The notes under the pieces: model-generated
Told to the model about the DNA's origin: nothing
Seen by the model: only the letters and a program-made list of their open reading frames with translations
The model's database searches: none
Shown here: positions 1-7,348 of the stretch, piece after piece
Layout: every line of letters begins with the position of its first letter
Position numbering within the stretch: the first letter of the stretch is position 1
Assembly: GCA_030156535.1 (NCBI GenBank)
Contig: JASGMJ010000001.1
Span: 215,535 to 279,534, forward strand
Direction of reading: 5' to 3'
Length of the DNA: 64,000 nucleotides
DNA from: Candidatus Sumerlaeota bacterium
GTDB lineage: Bacteria > Sumerlaeota > Sumerlaeia > SLMS01 > JAHLLQ01
Translations under genes and position numbers: made by a program

Positions 1-114
1 GTTTTTACAGATGCAAAAAGCCGAGAGGCTGACCAGGGAAACGCATTGGCGTTGCCCCGGGGAGTCGGGCTGCGGGGGATGGATGTGGGTTTTCGCGGTG
101 GAGGCATGCGTTCG

Positions 115-663
115 ATGATCAATCCCTTCGTAGTGGGCGAGACGGTTTATCTGCGGCCGATGGAGCCGGCGGACGGACGTCTGTTGGCGGCGTGCAACAA
201 CGACCCGACGGTGAGGGTGTCGTTCTTCACACACACACCAACGTCCGTTGCCATGCAGGAGGATTTCCTGCGGACGGTCTACGCGAAGGGGAGCGACTAT
301 CTTCCCTTTGCCATCTGCCGGGTGACGGACGACCAGGCGGTCGGTGTGACGGCGCTCCACCGGGTTGATCTTGTCAGCCGTGCTGCTGTCTTTTCGGTTT
401 GCCTGTGCGATGGTCATTCGCGCGGCAAGGGCTTTGCGAAGGAAGCAACGCACCTGATGATGCGCTACGCGTTCGACGTGTTGAACCTGCATCGTGTGCA
501 GTTGCACGTATGGACGGAGAACCAGGGGGCGATTCACATCTACGAATCCGCCGGTTTCCAGCGCGAGGGCCTGCTGCGCGAGGCCATGGCGCACGACGGC
601 AAGTACTGCGATTTCCTCGTCATGGGTTTGCTGGAGGACGAGTGGCGGAGCAGAAAGCGGTAG
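115..663 (+). CDS. GNAT family N-acetyltransferase (RimJ/RimL/SpeG-like)
   Basis: Predicted acetyl-CoA-dependent N-acetyltransferase of 182 residues acting in the cytoplasm; the acceptor (protein N-terminus, polyamine or another amine) cannot be read from sequence. Motif A is visible as HSRGKGFAKEA, the R-x-x-G-x-A pyrophosphate-binding loop. The C-terminal part has the NQGAIHIYESAGF motif, typical of RimJ/SpeG-like enzymes, followed by EGLLREAM and a DG-Y-D segment. I chose the ATG at 115 because GAGG at 101-104 lies ten bases upstream and the protein then begins just before the family's usual LRP strand. The ATG at 106 is only one base from the same Shine-Dalgarno. The gene is convergent with the regulator at 722, 58 bp away, with no clear terminator between them. 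Fold assignment is firm, substrate unknown. Confidence 0.85.
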   Translation: MINPFVVGETVYLRPMEPADGRLLAACNNDPTVRVSFFTHTPTSVAMQEDFLRTVYAKGSDYLPFAICRVTDDQAVGVTALHRVDLVSRAAVFSVCLCDGHSRGKGFAKEATHLMMRYAFDVLNLHRVQLHVWTENQGAIHIYESAGFQREGLLREAMAHDGKYCDFLVMGLLEDEWRSRKR

Positions 664-721
664 GCTGCGTCCTCTCTTCGTCATCTCAATCCGTGCGTTT
701 TGTTGTCCCTCGCTCTGCTTT

Positions 722-2353
722 CTACTCCTCGCCATACTGTCTCAGGCGCCTCCAGAGCGTTGTCTCGCCGATCCCAAGAATGCGGGCGGCCTTGCGGCGG
801 TTGCCATCCGTTGAACGCAGGACCGTCAGGATGTGATCGCGTTCGACGTCGGCCAGAGGGCGGTCCTCGTTGGAGCGCGGGAAGGCTATTGTGGCCGGTT
901 CGTGGAGGTGGGAGGGCAGGTGGTCGGGATGGATGGTGCCGCTGCGCGTGAGGAGCAGCGCACGCTCGAGCGTGTTGGCGAGTTCGCGGATGTTGCCGGG
1001 CCACGGATAGGCGAAGAGAAGATCGTGGCATTTGGGGTCGAGCCGCGGATTGGCAATCGAATGACGATGAGCGATTTCGTTCAGCAGCAGCCGCGCGAGG
1101 GGAAGCAGGTCCTCGTGGCGTTCGCGCAGCGGCGGCAGTTCGAGTTCCACGACGGCAAGCCGGTAGAAAAGATCGTCGCGGAACTTCCCCGTCCGAATGT
1201 CCGTGGCTAGACGGCGGTTCGTCGCGGAGAGCACGCGGATGTCGATCTTGCGGGGCTTGTTGCCGCCGACGGGAATGATCTCCTTTTCCTGGAGAGCGCG
1301 CAGGAGCTTGACCTGCATGGAGGGCGGCATTTCGCCGACCTCGTCGAGAAACAACGTCCCGCCCGAGGCCTGCTCGAACAGCCCCAGACGGTCGTGCACG
1401 GCACCGGTGAAGGCACCGGCGCGATGCCCAAAAAGCTCGCTCTCCAGCAACGTTTCGGGAAGTGACCCGCAGTTGATGGCCTGAAACGGGGCCGCGGCGC
1501 GGCGGGACTGGCGGTGAATGTGGCGAGCCAGAACCTCCTTTCCGGTGCCGCTCTCCCCCGTGATCAGAATCGCAGTGTCGTAGGGAGCAACGCGGTCGGC
1601 AACATCGAGAATGCGCTGGAATGCCGGGTTGCGCGTTTCGATGAACGGAGTGCCCGGTGCGTTGGGGCGGCGGAGGCGTTCAAGGCGCCGGCGCTGGCGA
1701 TCGATCTCGTCCTGCTGGCGTTTGAGTTCGCCCGTGAGGTTCTGGATCTTGCCGATGATGTCGTCGGATTGGTAGAAAGGAAGGTGGGGCGTGATTGCCT
1801 CGCCCCAGGAAGCCTCATCGCGCCCCGTGGCACGGCACACGCGGCATCCGGGTTGGCAGCGGCATTGGCTCTCGATGAAGTAGACCGGTGTTCCGAGACA
1901 AAAGGACGCGTAGCCCGAAGCATAAGCGGTAAGCATCCAACAGATCGGCTCTTCACTGGAGCCGAGTTCGAGCTGGTGTTCCTCGGCCTCACCCGAACCG
2001 CGCCAGGTGATCTCCATTTCAAAGCGTTTCGTCTCTGGCTCCCACGTCATGGAGCGAATATGCGTGCGCACCACGCCGACCAACGCATGCACGCGTGGTC
2101 CCGCCAACAACCATTCGTCGAGCGAATCCCAGTTGTAGACGCGCTTCATCGCGGCGGCATCCGCCTGCCCCGAATAGTAGCCGTAGCGCGTAAGCAGGCG
2201 GCGCGTTTGCTCGAGCCCAATCGAACGCACCAGGTCACCGCGCAAGTGGGCAAAGGCATGAAGGGAGTGGATGACGAGACGGCGGCCATGAAGGGAGAGC
2301 TGGCCGTCGGAGAAGGAAACGAGTTCGTCGAGAGTGAGGTCTTCCGCGCGCAT
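722..2353 (-). CDS. XylR/DmpR-type sigma-54-dependent transcriptional activator
   Basis: Effector-responsive enhancer-binding protein of 543 residues that would activate RNA polymerase containing sigma-54. Domains in order: a XylR_N-like region (about 5-110), a V4R sensor (about 115-180) with clustered cysteines at 164, 166, 170 and 173, a basic coiled linker (200-230), an AAA+ domain (240-470) and a Fis-type helix-turn-helix (515-540). The AAA+ core is intact: Walker A GESGTGKE at 266-273, GAFTGA at 313-318 for sigma-54 contact, and Walker B GGTLFLDE at 331-338. In XylR and DmpR the N-terminal domains bind aromatic effectors; the ligand here is unknown. The frame stays open upstream to 2542, but that extension crosses two palindromes and a consensus -35 box and lacks family similarity, so I take ATG 2353. 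It is divergent from the peptidase/ackA genes, its likely targets. No clean -24/-12 element was found. Confidence 0.9.
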   Translation of the reverse strand: MRAEDLTLDELVSFSDGQLSLHGRRLVIHSLHAFAHLRGDLVRSIGLEQTRRLLTRYGYYSGQADAAAMKRVYNWDSLDEWLLAGPRVHALVGVVRTHIRSMTWEPETKRFEMEITWRGSGEAEEHQLELGSSEEPICWMLTAYASGYASFCLGTPVYFIESQCRCQPGCRVCRATGRDEASWGEAITPHLPFYQSDDIIGKIQNLTGELKRQQDEIDRQRRRLERLRRPNAPGTPFIETRNPAFQRILDVADRVAPYDTAILITGESGTGKEVLARHIHRQSRRAAAPFQAINCGSLPETLLESELFGHRAGAFTGAVHDRLGLFEQASGGTLFLDEVGEMPPSMQVKLLRALQEKEIIPVGGNKPRKIDIRVLSATNRRLATDIRTGKFRDDLFYRLAVVELELPPLRERHEDLLPLARLLLNEIAHRHSIANPRLDPKCHDLLFAYPWPGNIRELANTLERALLLTRSGTIHPDHLPSHLHEPATIAFPRSNEDRPLADVERDHILTVLRSTDGNRRKAARILGIGETTLWRRLRQYGEE

Positions 2354-2359
2354 GGCAAG

Positions 2360-2397
2360 TCTTTCATTATGAAAGAGGAGTCTTTCAGAATGAAAGA
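2360..2397. promoter_or_regulatory. Tandem 17-bp palindromes, probable operator/UAS pair
   Basis: TCTTTCATTATGAAAGA at 2360-2376 is a perfect palindrome around a central base. TCTTTCAGAATGAAAGA at 2381-2397 repeats it with one mismatch between the arms. Centres are 21 bp apart, two helical turns, so two dimers would bind on the same face of the DNA. The pair lies directly upstream of the regulator ATG at 2353 and 136-173 bp upstream of the divergent peptidase ATG. That geometry suits an upstream activating sequence for a sigma-54 activator that also represses its own promoter, as known for XylR. Binding by the adjacent regulator is inference. Confidence 0.7.
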
Positions 2398-2419
2398 ACC
2401 AAGAGGTGGCGTTTGTCAA
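2390..2419 (-). promoter_or_regulatory. Sigma-70-type promoter of the XylR-like regulator gene
   Basis: Read on the minus strand, a consensus -35 box TTGACA (2414-2419) is followed by an 18-bp spacer and TTTCAT (2390-2395, four of six matches to TATAAT). The -10 box lies inside the second palindrome, so occupancy of that site would block transcription. The expected transcript starts near 2383 and leaves a leader of about 30 nt that contains the first palindrome. Confidence 0.55.
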
Positions 2420-2532
2420 TTCCTCTCTTGTGTAATGTTGTTGAATATGGGGTTGTCGATTTCTTCGCTGCTGAGCCCGGTTCTGGCGATAGGAGAGGTG
2501 CGTCAAGGCGCATCCAATCAGGAGAGAGCACC

Positions 2533-3762
2533 ATGTATTCACTTCTACGCCGGGCAGCCAATGCCCTCGCTCAGGACACCATGGAATTTACCCGCGACCT
2601 GCTGCGCACGCCCAGCCCCAGCCTCGGGGAAAAGGGAGTTGCCGCGCTCGTCGAGCAGAAGATGAAAGAGTATGGCTATAACGAGGTCTTTAGCGACGAG
2701 TGCGGCAACGTTGTTGGCATTCTTCATGGCCGTGATGACGAGCCGACGATCGTTCTGAACTCGCACATGGACACCGTGAACGCGGATTGTTCAGGCGAGT
2801 GGACCGAGAAGCCCTACGAAGCGACACTGCGCGACGGCAAGCTGTACGGGCTTGGCGCGGCGGACTGCAAGGGTGGCTTGGCGGCGCAGGTCGCTGCCGG
2901 TGCGATTCTTCGCCGCAGTCTTTTGCCTCTGCGCGGCAATCTCGTTGTCGCCGCCACGGTGGCTGAGGAGAATGGGGCCAGCGTCGGCACGCGCGCTCTG
3001 CTTGCCAAGACGCTTCCGTCGCTGGACCTGCGCCCGCAGGCCGTGATCCTGGGCGAGCCCACGAGTCTTGGTCTTTACTACGGACATGATGGATGGGTGG
3101 AGCTTGAACTGGTCGTCGAGGGCGAGGAAAAGCAGGCCGTGGAGCAGGCGGCGCGCACGATCTACGACGGATTGCTGCAGGAAGAAGTGCAGGCAACCAT
3201 GCACGCACCGAACCAGGAGATGCAGGTCCGCGAGCCCGTGTACTCGGGTGGAGCCGACGCGCATCAGGCTCGCTTGCGGGTGCATCGCCGCCTTGGTGCA
3301 CCGCTGCAACTGGAGCATGTGCGCGGTCAGCTTCATCGTCACGCCCAGCTCGCAGCGAGCTCGGGAAGCAAACTGGTCATCAACGTCGGTGTCACCGAAG
3401 AAGCCCAGACCCTGTACAATGGGACGCAGGCGTTTGTGCAGCGCGTAACTGACGCCTGGCAGACCGATCCCTTCGATCGCAGCTTCGAGCGCGCCCGCCA
3501 GTGCCTCGGCAGTGCCGGTTGCCCTGTGCGTCCCGGCAAGTGGCGCCTCAGCAGGCTCGGCATGGGAACGGCCGGCGGCGTCATCACTCGCGAGTTTGGA
3601 ATTCCGGTCTTCGGCTACGGCCCTGGCGACGAAGAGCAGGCGCACCAGCCCAACGAGTACGTGGACACGAACATGCTTGCGGAGGCCGCCTACGGCACCG
3701 CCGCCATCGTTCACGGCTTGATCGGCGTGCCGGTGCTTGGCTGGACCGCGGACGAAATCTGA
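2533..3762 (+). CDS. M20 family metallopeptidase (ArgE/DapE/YgeY-like amidohydrolase)
   Basis: Predicted zinc-dependent cytoplasmic hydrolase of 409 residues acting on a peptide or N-acyl amino acid. Metal and catalytic residues are visible: H78 and D80 in NSHMDT, D111 in GAADCKGG, E145-E146 in VAEENG, E175 in GEPT, and the late His ligand in AHQPNEY. The ATG at 2533 follows GGAGAGAG with good spacing. The peptidase domain is complete, but the inserted dimerisation domain is odd: after VVEG the usual His-containing loop of the H-A-S-x-P-x-x-G-x-N type is missing and the sequence goes straight into a helix. It is divergent from the XylR-like regulator and 120 bp upstream of ackA, suggesting co-regulation with fermentation genes. 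Substrate is unknown; YgeY-like or ArgE-like roles are both possible. Confidence 0.82.
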   Translation: MYSLLRRAANALAQDTMEFTRDLLRTPSPSLGEKGVAALVEQKMKEYGYNEVFSDECGNVVGILHGRDDEPTIVLNSHMDTVNADCSGEWTEKPYEATLRDGKLYGLGAADCKGGLAAQVAAGAILRRSLLPLRGNLVVAATVAEENGASVGTRALLAKTLPSLDLRPQAVILGEPTSLGLYYGHDGWVELELVVEGEEKQAVEQAARTIYDGLLQEEVQATMHAPNQEMQVREPVYSGGADAHQARLRVHRRLGAPLQLEHVRGQLHRHAQLAASSGSKLVINVGVTEEAQTLYNGTQAFVQRVTDAWQTDPFDRSFERARQCLGSAGCPVRPGKWRLSRLGMGTAGGVITREFGIPVFGYGPGDEEQAHQPNEYVDTNMLAEAAYGTAAIVHGLIGVPVLGWTADEI

Positions 3763-3882
3763 GCGCGCTTCCTCGCGTGTTCCGAAGCATGGACGGACGA
3801 TGAGCAAACGGGAAATGATTGAAACCGAACAGACCAATCCCGCCCGCCGGAAGGCGGAGCCGGATGCAACGGGAGGCGTTAC

Positions 3883-5097
3883 GTGAAAGTTCTTGTCTTC
3901 AACTGTGGCAGTTCGTCATTGAAGTTCCGATTGTACGAGATGCCAGGCGAGAAAGAACGCCTGGCGGGAGAGGCCCAGCGCGTCGGTACCAAGACCGCAG
4001 AGCCCCCGCGCATCGTTTATCGCGTGGACGGCGTCGAGAAGGTCCACCAGGCCGACATGCCGTCGCAGGAAGCGGCGTTGCGCGAAGTGATGGGGTTGCT
4101 CGACAGCCTCGATGGAATGACGCCCGATTTGCTGGGCCATCGCATGGTGCATGGCGGCCAGCGTTTCACGACTCCGGCCGCGAAAGTGGACGCCAAGGCC
4201 CTGGTGGACTTGGATGCCGTGGCCGGTTTGGCTCCGATTCACAATCCACCGGCAATCCGCGTGGTGCGTGCCTGCCACGATTCTTTCCCTGGCTTGCCGC
4301 AGTTCCTGGTTTTTGACACGGCGTATCACTCCACGATTCCCGATTACGCGGCGAACTATGCACTGCCGAAGTACATGCGGGAGGACATGGGGCTGCGCAA
4401 GTACGGCTTCCACGGAACAAGCCATCAGTTCGTGGCCCAGGAAGCCGCCACGATGCTTGGCAAGCCGATGGAGGAGTTCAACGCGGTGAGTTGCCATCTG
4501 GGAAGCGGTGGCGCGAGCCTGTGCGCGATCATCAATGGCAAGTCGGTGGATAACACGATGGGGTACTCGCCTCTGCAAGGGCTCGTGATGAGCACGCGCA
4601 GCGGCGACATGGACCCCGCGGTCGTGCTGTCACTCGTATCAACACGGGGCGGCGATGCAACGGCAGTCGAGCAGTATCTGAACAAGAAGGCCGGCGTGCT
4701 GGGGTTGTCGGGTGTTTCTTCGGACATTCGCGACGTGATCGTTCATTCGCGGGAGGAAACCGAGGAGGGCGAGCGCGCGAAGCTGGCGCTCCACGTCTAC
4801 CTCTGGCGGCTTCGCAAATACCTTGGGGCCTACCTCACTGTCGTGGGGCGGGCGGATGCCGTTCTGTTCACCGACACGATTGGCGAACTCGTTCCCTATG
4901 TACGCGGCGCAGTTTGCGAGGGGATGGAGGCGTTTGGTATCGCCGCCGATAGCGGGTTGAACGAAGCGGCCACGGGCGACGCCCTGCCCGCGGATTTCGC
5001 CTCGGCGGCCAGCAGCGTTCACCTTCTCGCCATTCGTACCAACGAAGAACTCTCGATTGCACGGCAGGCCTTCGCCCTGGCGGCGAAGGCAGCTTGA
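3883..5097 (+). CDS. ackA: Acetate kinase
   Basis: Converts acetyl phosphate and ADP to acetate and ATP, the substrate-level phosphorylation step of acetate fermentation (reversible), in the cytoplasm. The protein has 404 residues, the normal family length. Signature motifs are all present: NCGSSSLKF near the N-terminus, HRMVHGG, FDTAYH with the catalytic Asp, GLRKYGFHGTSH, HLGSGGAS and DNTMGYSPLQG. The start is GTG at 3883, preceded by GGGAGG about eight bases upstream. An eroded paralogue follows 33 bp downstream in the same direction, and pyruvate:ferredoxin oxidoreductase lies beyond the shared terminator. Phosphotransacetylase is not in the window. The gene is intact and the call is secure. 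Confidence 0.96.
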   Translation: MKVLVFNCGSSSLKFRLYEMPGEKERLAGEAQRVGTKTAEPPRIVYRVDGVEKVHQADMPSQEAALREVMGLLDSLDGMTPDLLGHRMVHGGQRFTTPAAKVDAKALVDLDAVAGLAPIHNPPAIRVVRACHDSFPGLPQFLVFDTAYHSTIPDYAANYALPKYMREDMGLRKYGFHGTSHQFVAQEAATMLGKPMEEFNAVSCHLGSGGASLCAIINGKSVDNTMGYSPLQGLVMSTRSGDMDPAVVLSLVSTRGGDATAVEQYLNKKAGVLGLSGVSSDIRDVIVHSREETEEGERAKLALHVYLWRLRKYLGAYLTVVGRADAVLFTDTIGELVPYVRGAVCEGMEAFGIAADSGLNEAATGDALPADFASAASSVHLLAIRTNEELSIARQAFALAAKAA

Positions 5098-5130
5098 ACA
5101 ACACAACGACCAAGGCAGAGGGAAACAATC

Positions 5131-6207
5131 ATGCTGACTGTTCTCGTATGCGTGCCGAGTCTCACTCGCAGTACGCTGGAAGTGTTTGAAGTTCCCGAGG
5201 CCCCCGGGGCCGTGGGATCGCGTCGCATTTTCGATGCTGGCGTTCTGGAGACGCCGGCCGAGCTCGATGCCGCCATCAAGGGGCTGACGGGCAAAGTGCC
5301 TGGTATCGACCTGGGTGTGTTCTATGGCCCCTTTGGAGGGACGGAGGTGTGCAGCCCTGTCCTGGTTGACGAAAGCGTCTTGAAGCGTGTGGAGGAATTG
5401 ACGCCGCGCTCGCCGATGACGCTGCCTGCGGTGAGCGGCGCGATGAAGGTGTTCGCCGAACACAATGTCGGCGTGCCCGCCGTGTTTGACTACGGTTCGG
5501 GTTTCTTTGCCCGCCTGCCGCGCCGCGAACGTTTCTACGCCATCGATCCCGAAGCCGCCCGCAAGCTCGGCCTCGAACGCACGGGCTTCCACGGCTTGTT
5601 CCATGCTGCTGCCGTGGCGGGCTTGCGCCAGGACGCCACGGGAGACACGCGCCCCCCGATTCGGACGTTGTCGATCTGCCTGGAGCCCCGCCCCGAGGCC
5701 GCCGCAGTTCTCGATGACCGCCCGCTGATGGTGACGGGTGGAGCGACCCCGCTCGAAGGGCTGCCGGGTCAGACAACGTGCGGCGAGATCGATCCCGGCA
5801 TGGTGCTGATTCTGGCCCAGGAACAGCACTGGAGCCCCGAACAGATCGCCGACTCGCTGACGCGCGAGAGCGGCCTTCTTGGCCTTGTCGGCCGTCCCAC
5901 GACATTGAGCGAGTTGTTTGCGTCGAAGGAACCGTCGGCGAATCTCGGCCGCGAGATGATGCTCTACCGCCTGCTGCTGGCGACGGGAACGGCCATCAGT
6001 GCACTGGGTGGTCTGGACCGCATCGTGTTCAGTGGCCGCCATGCGGCGCTTGGCGAGGAGATCGGCGCTTGGCTGTGCGAGCGCCTCGCACGCCTGCCAG
6101 GCGACGTGAAGCCTCGCGTCGAGCTGCTCGAGCGTGGCTTCATGGAGTTGCTTCTTGAAGACGCGCTCAGGTTCCGCCTTGAGATGTTTCCCACGGTGCC
6201 GATCTAG
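5131..6207 (+). CDS. Degenerate acetate kinase paralogue (acetokinase-fold protein)
   Basis: A 358-residue homologue of acetate kinase that has lost several active-site motifs. Retained landmarks are RTGFHGLFH (from the RKYGFHGTSH motif), ATPLEGLPG with the following EIDPGMV, and ESGLLGLVG. Lost or altered are the N-terminal phosphate loop (VCVPSLTRSTLEV replaces the NxGSSSLK type), the RMVHGG block, the catalytic FDTA-H segment (FDYGSG here) and the HLGNGAS loop (CLEPRPEA here). The frame is open, codon use matches neighbours and GAGGGAA stands before ATG 5131, so it looks maintained rather than a fresh pseudogene. Position 33 bp behind ackA suggests co-expression and perhaps a heteromer, since acetate kinase is a dimer. 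A regulatory or non-catalytic subunit role is inference. Confidence 0.78.
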   Translation: MLTVLVCVPSLTRSTLEVFEVPEAPGAVGSRRIFDAGVLETPAELDAAIKGLTGKVPGIDLGVFYGPFGGTEVCSPVLVDESVLKRVEELTPRSPMTLPAVSGAMKVFAEHNVGVPAVFDYGSGFFARLPRRERFYAIDPEAARKLGLERTGFHGLFHAAAVAGLRQDATGDTRPPIRTLSICLEPRPEAAAVLDDRPLMVTGGATPLEGLPGQTTCGEIDPGMVLILAQEQHWSPEQIADSLTRESGLLGLVGRPTTLSELFASKEPSANLGREMMLYRLLLATGTAISALGGLDRIVFSGRHAALGEEIGAWLCERLARLPGDVKPRVELLERGFMELLLEDALRFRLEMFPTVPI

Positions 6208-6238
6208 TCCGGTAATCGGAGGCTGGCGGAGGGACAGA

Positions 6239-6276
6239 AAATCGCCCCGGAGAGTGAAGGCTCTCCGGGGCGATTT
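6239..6276. terminator. Bidirectional rho-independent terminator
   Basis: A perfect 16-bp inverted repeat, AAATCGCCCCGGAGAG (6239-6254) and its complement (6261-6276), surrounds a 6-nt loop. A/T-rich stem ends give a short U run on either strand. It sits between the convergent acetate kinase-like gene (ends 6207) and the flavoprotein gene (ends 6306), so it can end transcripts from both sides. Confidence 0.9.
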
Positions 6277-6305
6277 GCGTTCGGGTGAAGGGGGGAAGAG
6301 CAGGG

Positions 6306-7316
6306 TCAACTGGTGGCTGACGATCCGGCGTAGGAACTGAGAACCTTCAGGTAGTTGGCGCGCTCGTAGGCCGTTGCATTGGGGGCGCTCTTCATGCTGA
6401 GCGAGCCCTGCATCTGCTGGATGGACTCGTACTCGTTTTCCTCCAGCCAGTCGAAGAGCTGGCGGCGCACCGTGGCGATGTGCCCAATGCCGTGGCGAAG
6501 AAGGGCGGAAGTCATCATGGCGACCTTGGCACCCGCCATCATGGACTTCAGTACATCGGTGAACTCATGCACGCCGCCCGTGATGGCCATGTCGGCCTTG
6601 ATGCGGGAGTAGAGAATCGCCACCCAGCGCAGGCGAAGGCGCAGTTCGAGCGAGTTGCTGAGCTGCAGGTTGGGAGTGACTTCGAGGTATTCGAGATCGA
6701 AGTCCGGTTGATAGAAGCGGTTGAAGAGGACGAGAGCGTCGGCGCCTGCCTCGTCGAGTTTGCGCGCCATGTTGGCCATGGAGCTGAAGTAGGGCCCGAT
6801 CTTCACGGCCACGGGGATCTTGACGGTTTGCTTCACCGACTTGACGAGATCGACGTAGGTGGCTTCGACGGCCTCACTGGTCATGTTCATGTCAGTGGGG
6901 GTGAAGTAGATGTTGAGTTCGAGCGCATCGGCTCCCGCTTCGGCCATGAGGCGGGCATAATCCGTCCAGCCGCCGGGGGAGACGCCGTTGAGGCTGGCGA
7001 TGATGGGAATGTCCACCGCTGCCTTGGCCTTGAGGATATGTTCAAGGTAGGCATCGGGCCCGATCTTGTAACTCGGGAGGTCGGGGTGATAGCTTGTTGC
7101 CTCACCATAGCTCTCGGAGCCCTGCGAGAGATACGTATCGAGGGTGTTGGACTCGATGTTGATCTGTTCCTCGAAGAGCGAGTGGAGAACGATGGCCGAA
7201 GCACCGGCGTCCTCCATGCGGCGGATGTTCGCAATCTCCTGACACAGCGGAGAAGCGGAGACGACAAGGGGGCTCTGGAGTTCAAAGCCGAGGTAGTTGG
7301 TGGTGAGATCGCCCAT
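6306..7316 (-). CDS. Dihydroorotate dehydrogenase-like FMN protein
   Basis: A 336-residue TIM-barrel flavoprotein of the dihydroorotate dehydrogenase-like group often encoded beside pyruvate:ferredoxin oxidoreductase. Barrel strands show the expected pattern: PLVVSASPL at the start, ASLNGVSPGGW, ALELNIYFTP where true PyrD has an NxSCPN-type active-site loop, VAVKIGPYF, and the phosphate-binding stretch around ITGGVH and GAKVAMMTSALL. The catalytic Ser/Cys loop of PyrD is therefore not conserved and a role in pyrimidine synthesis is unlikely. It starts 32 bp after the oxidoreductase stop on the same strand, so the two are probably one operon and it may exchange electrons with the oxidoreductase or ferredoxin. 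That function is inference; the family call is good. Confidence 0.85.
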   Translation of the reverse strand: MGDLTTNYLGFELQSPLVVSASPLCQEIANIRRMEDAGASAIVLHSLFEEQINIESNTLDTYLSQGSESYGEATSYHPDLPSYKIGPDAYLEHILKAKAAVDIPIIASLNGVSPGGWTDYARLMAEAGADALELNIYFTPTDMNMTSEAVEATYVDLVKSVKQTVKIPVAVKIGPYFSSMANMARKLDEAGADALVLFNRFYQPDFDLEYLEVTPNLQLSNSLELRLRLRWVAILYSRIKADMAITGGVHEFTDVLKSMMAGAKVAMMTSALLRHGIGHIATVRRQLFDWLEENEYESIQQMQGSLSMKSAPNATAYERANYLKVLSSYAGSSATS

Positions 7317-7348
7317 GAGAGATGCTCCTGGATGCGGGAGAGTGTGGG

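Noticed and set aside
2420..2532. Sigma-54 -24/-12 promoter for the peptidase gene
   Set aside because: Expected because of the neighbouring activator, but no GG-N10-GC element with flanking consensus was found in the interval; an unconventional site cannot be excluded.
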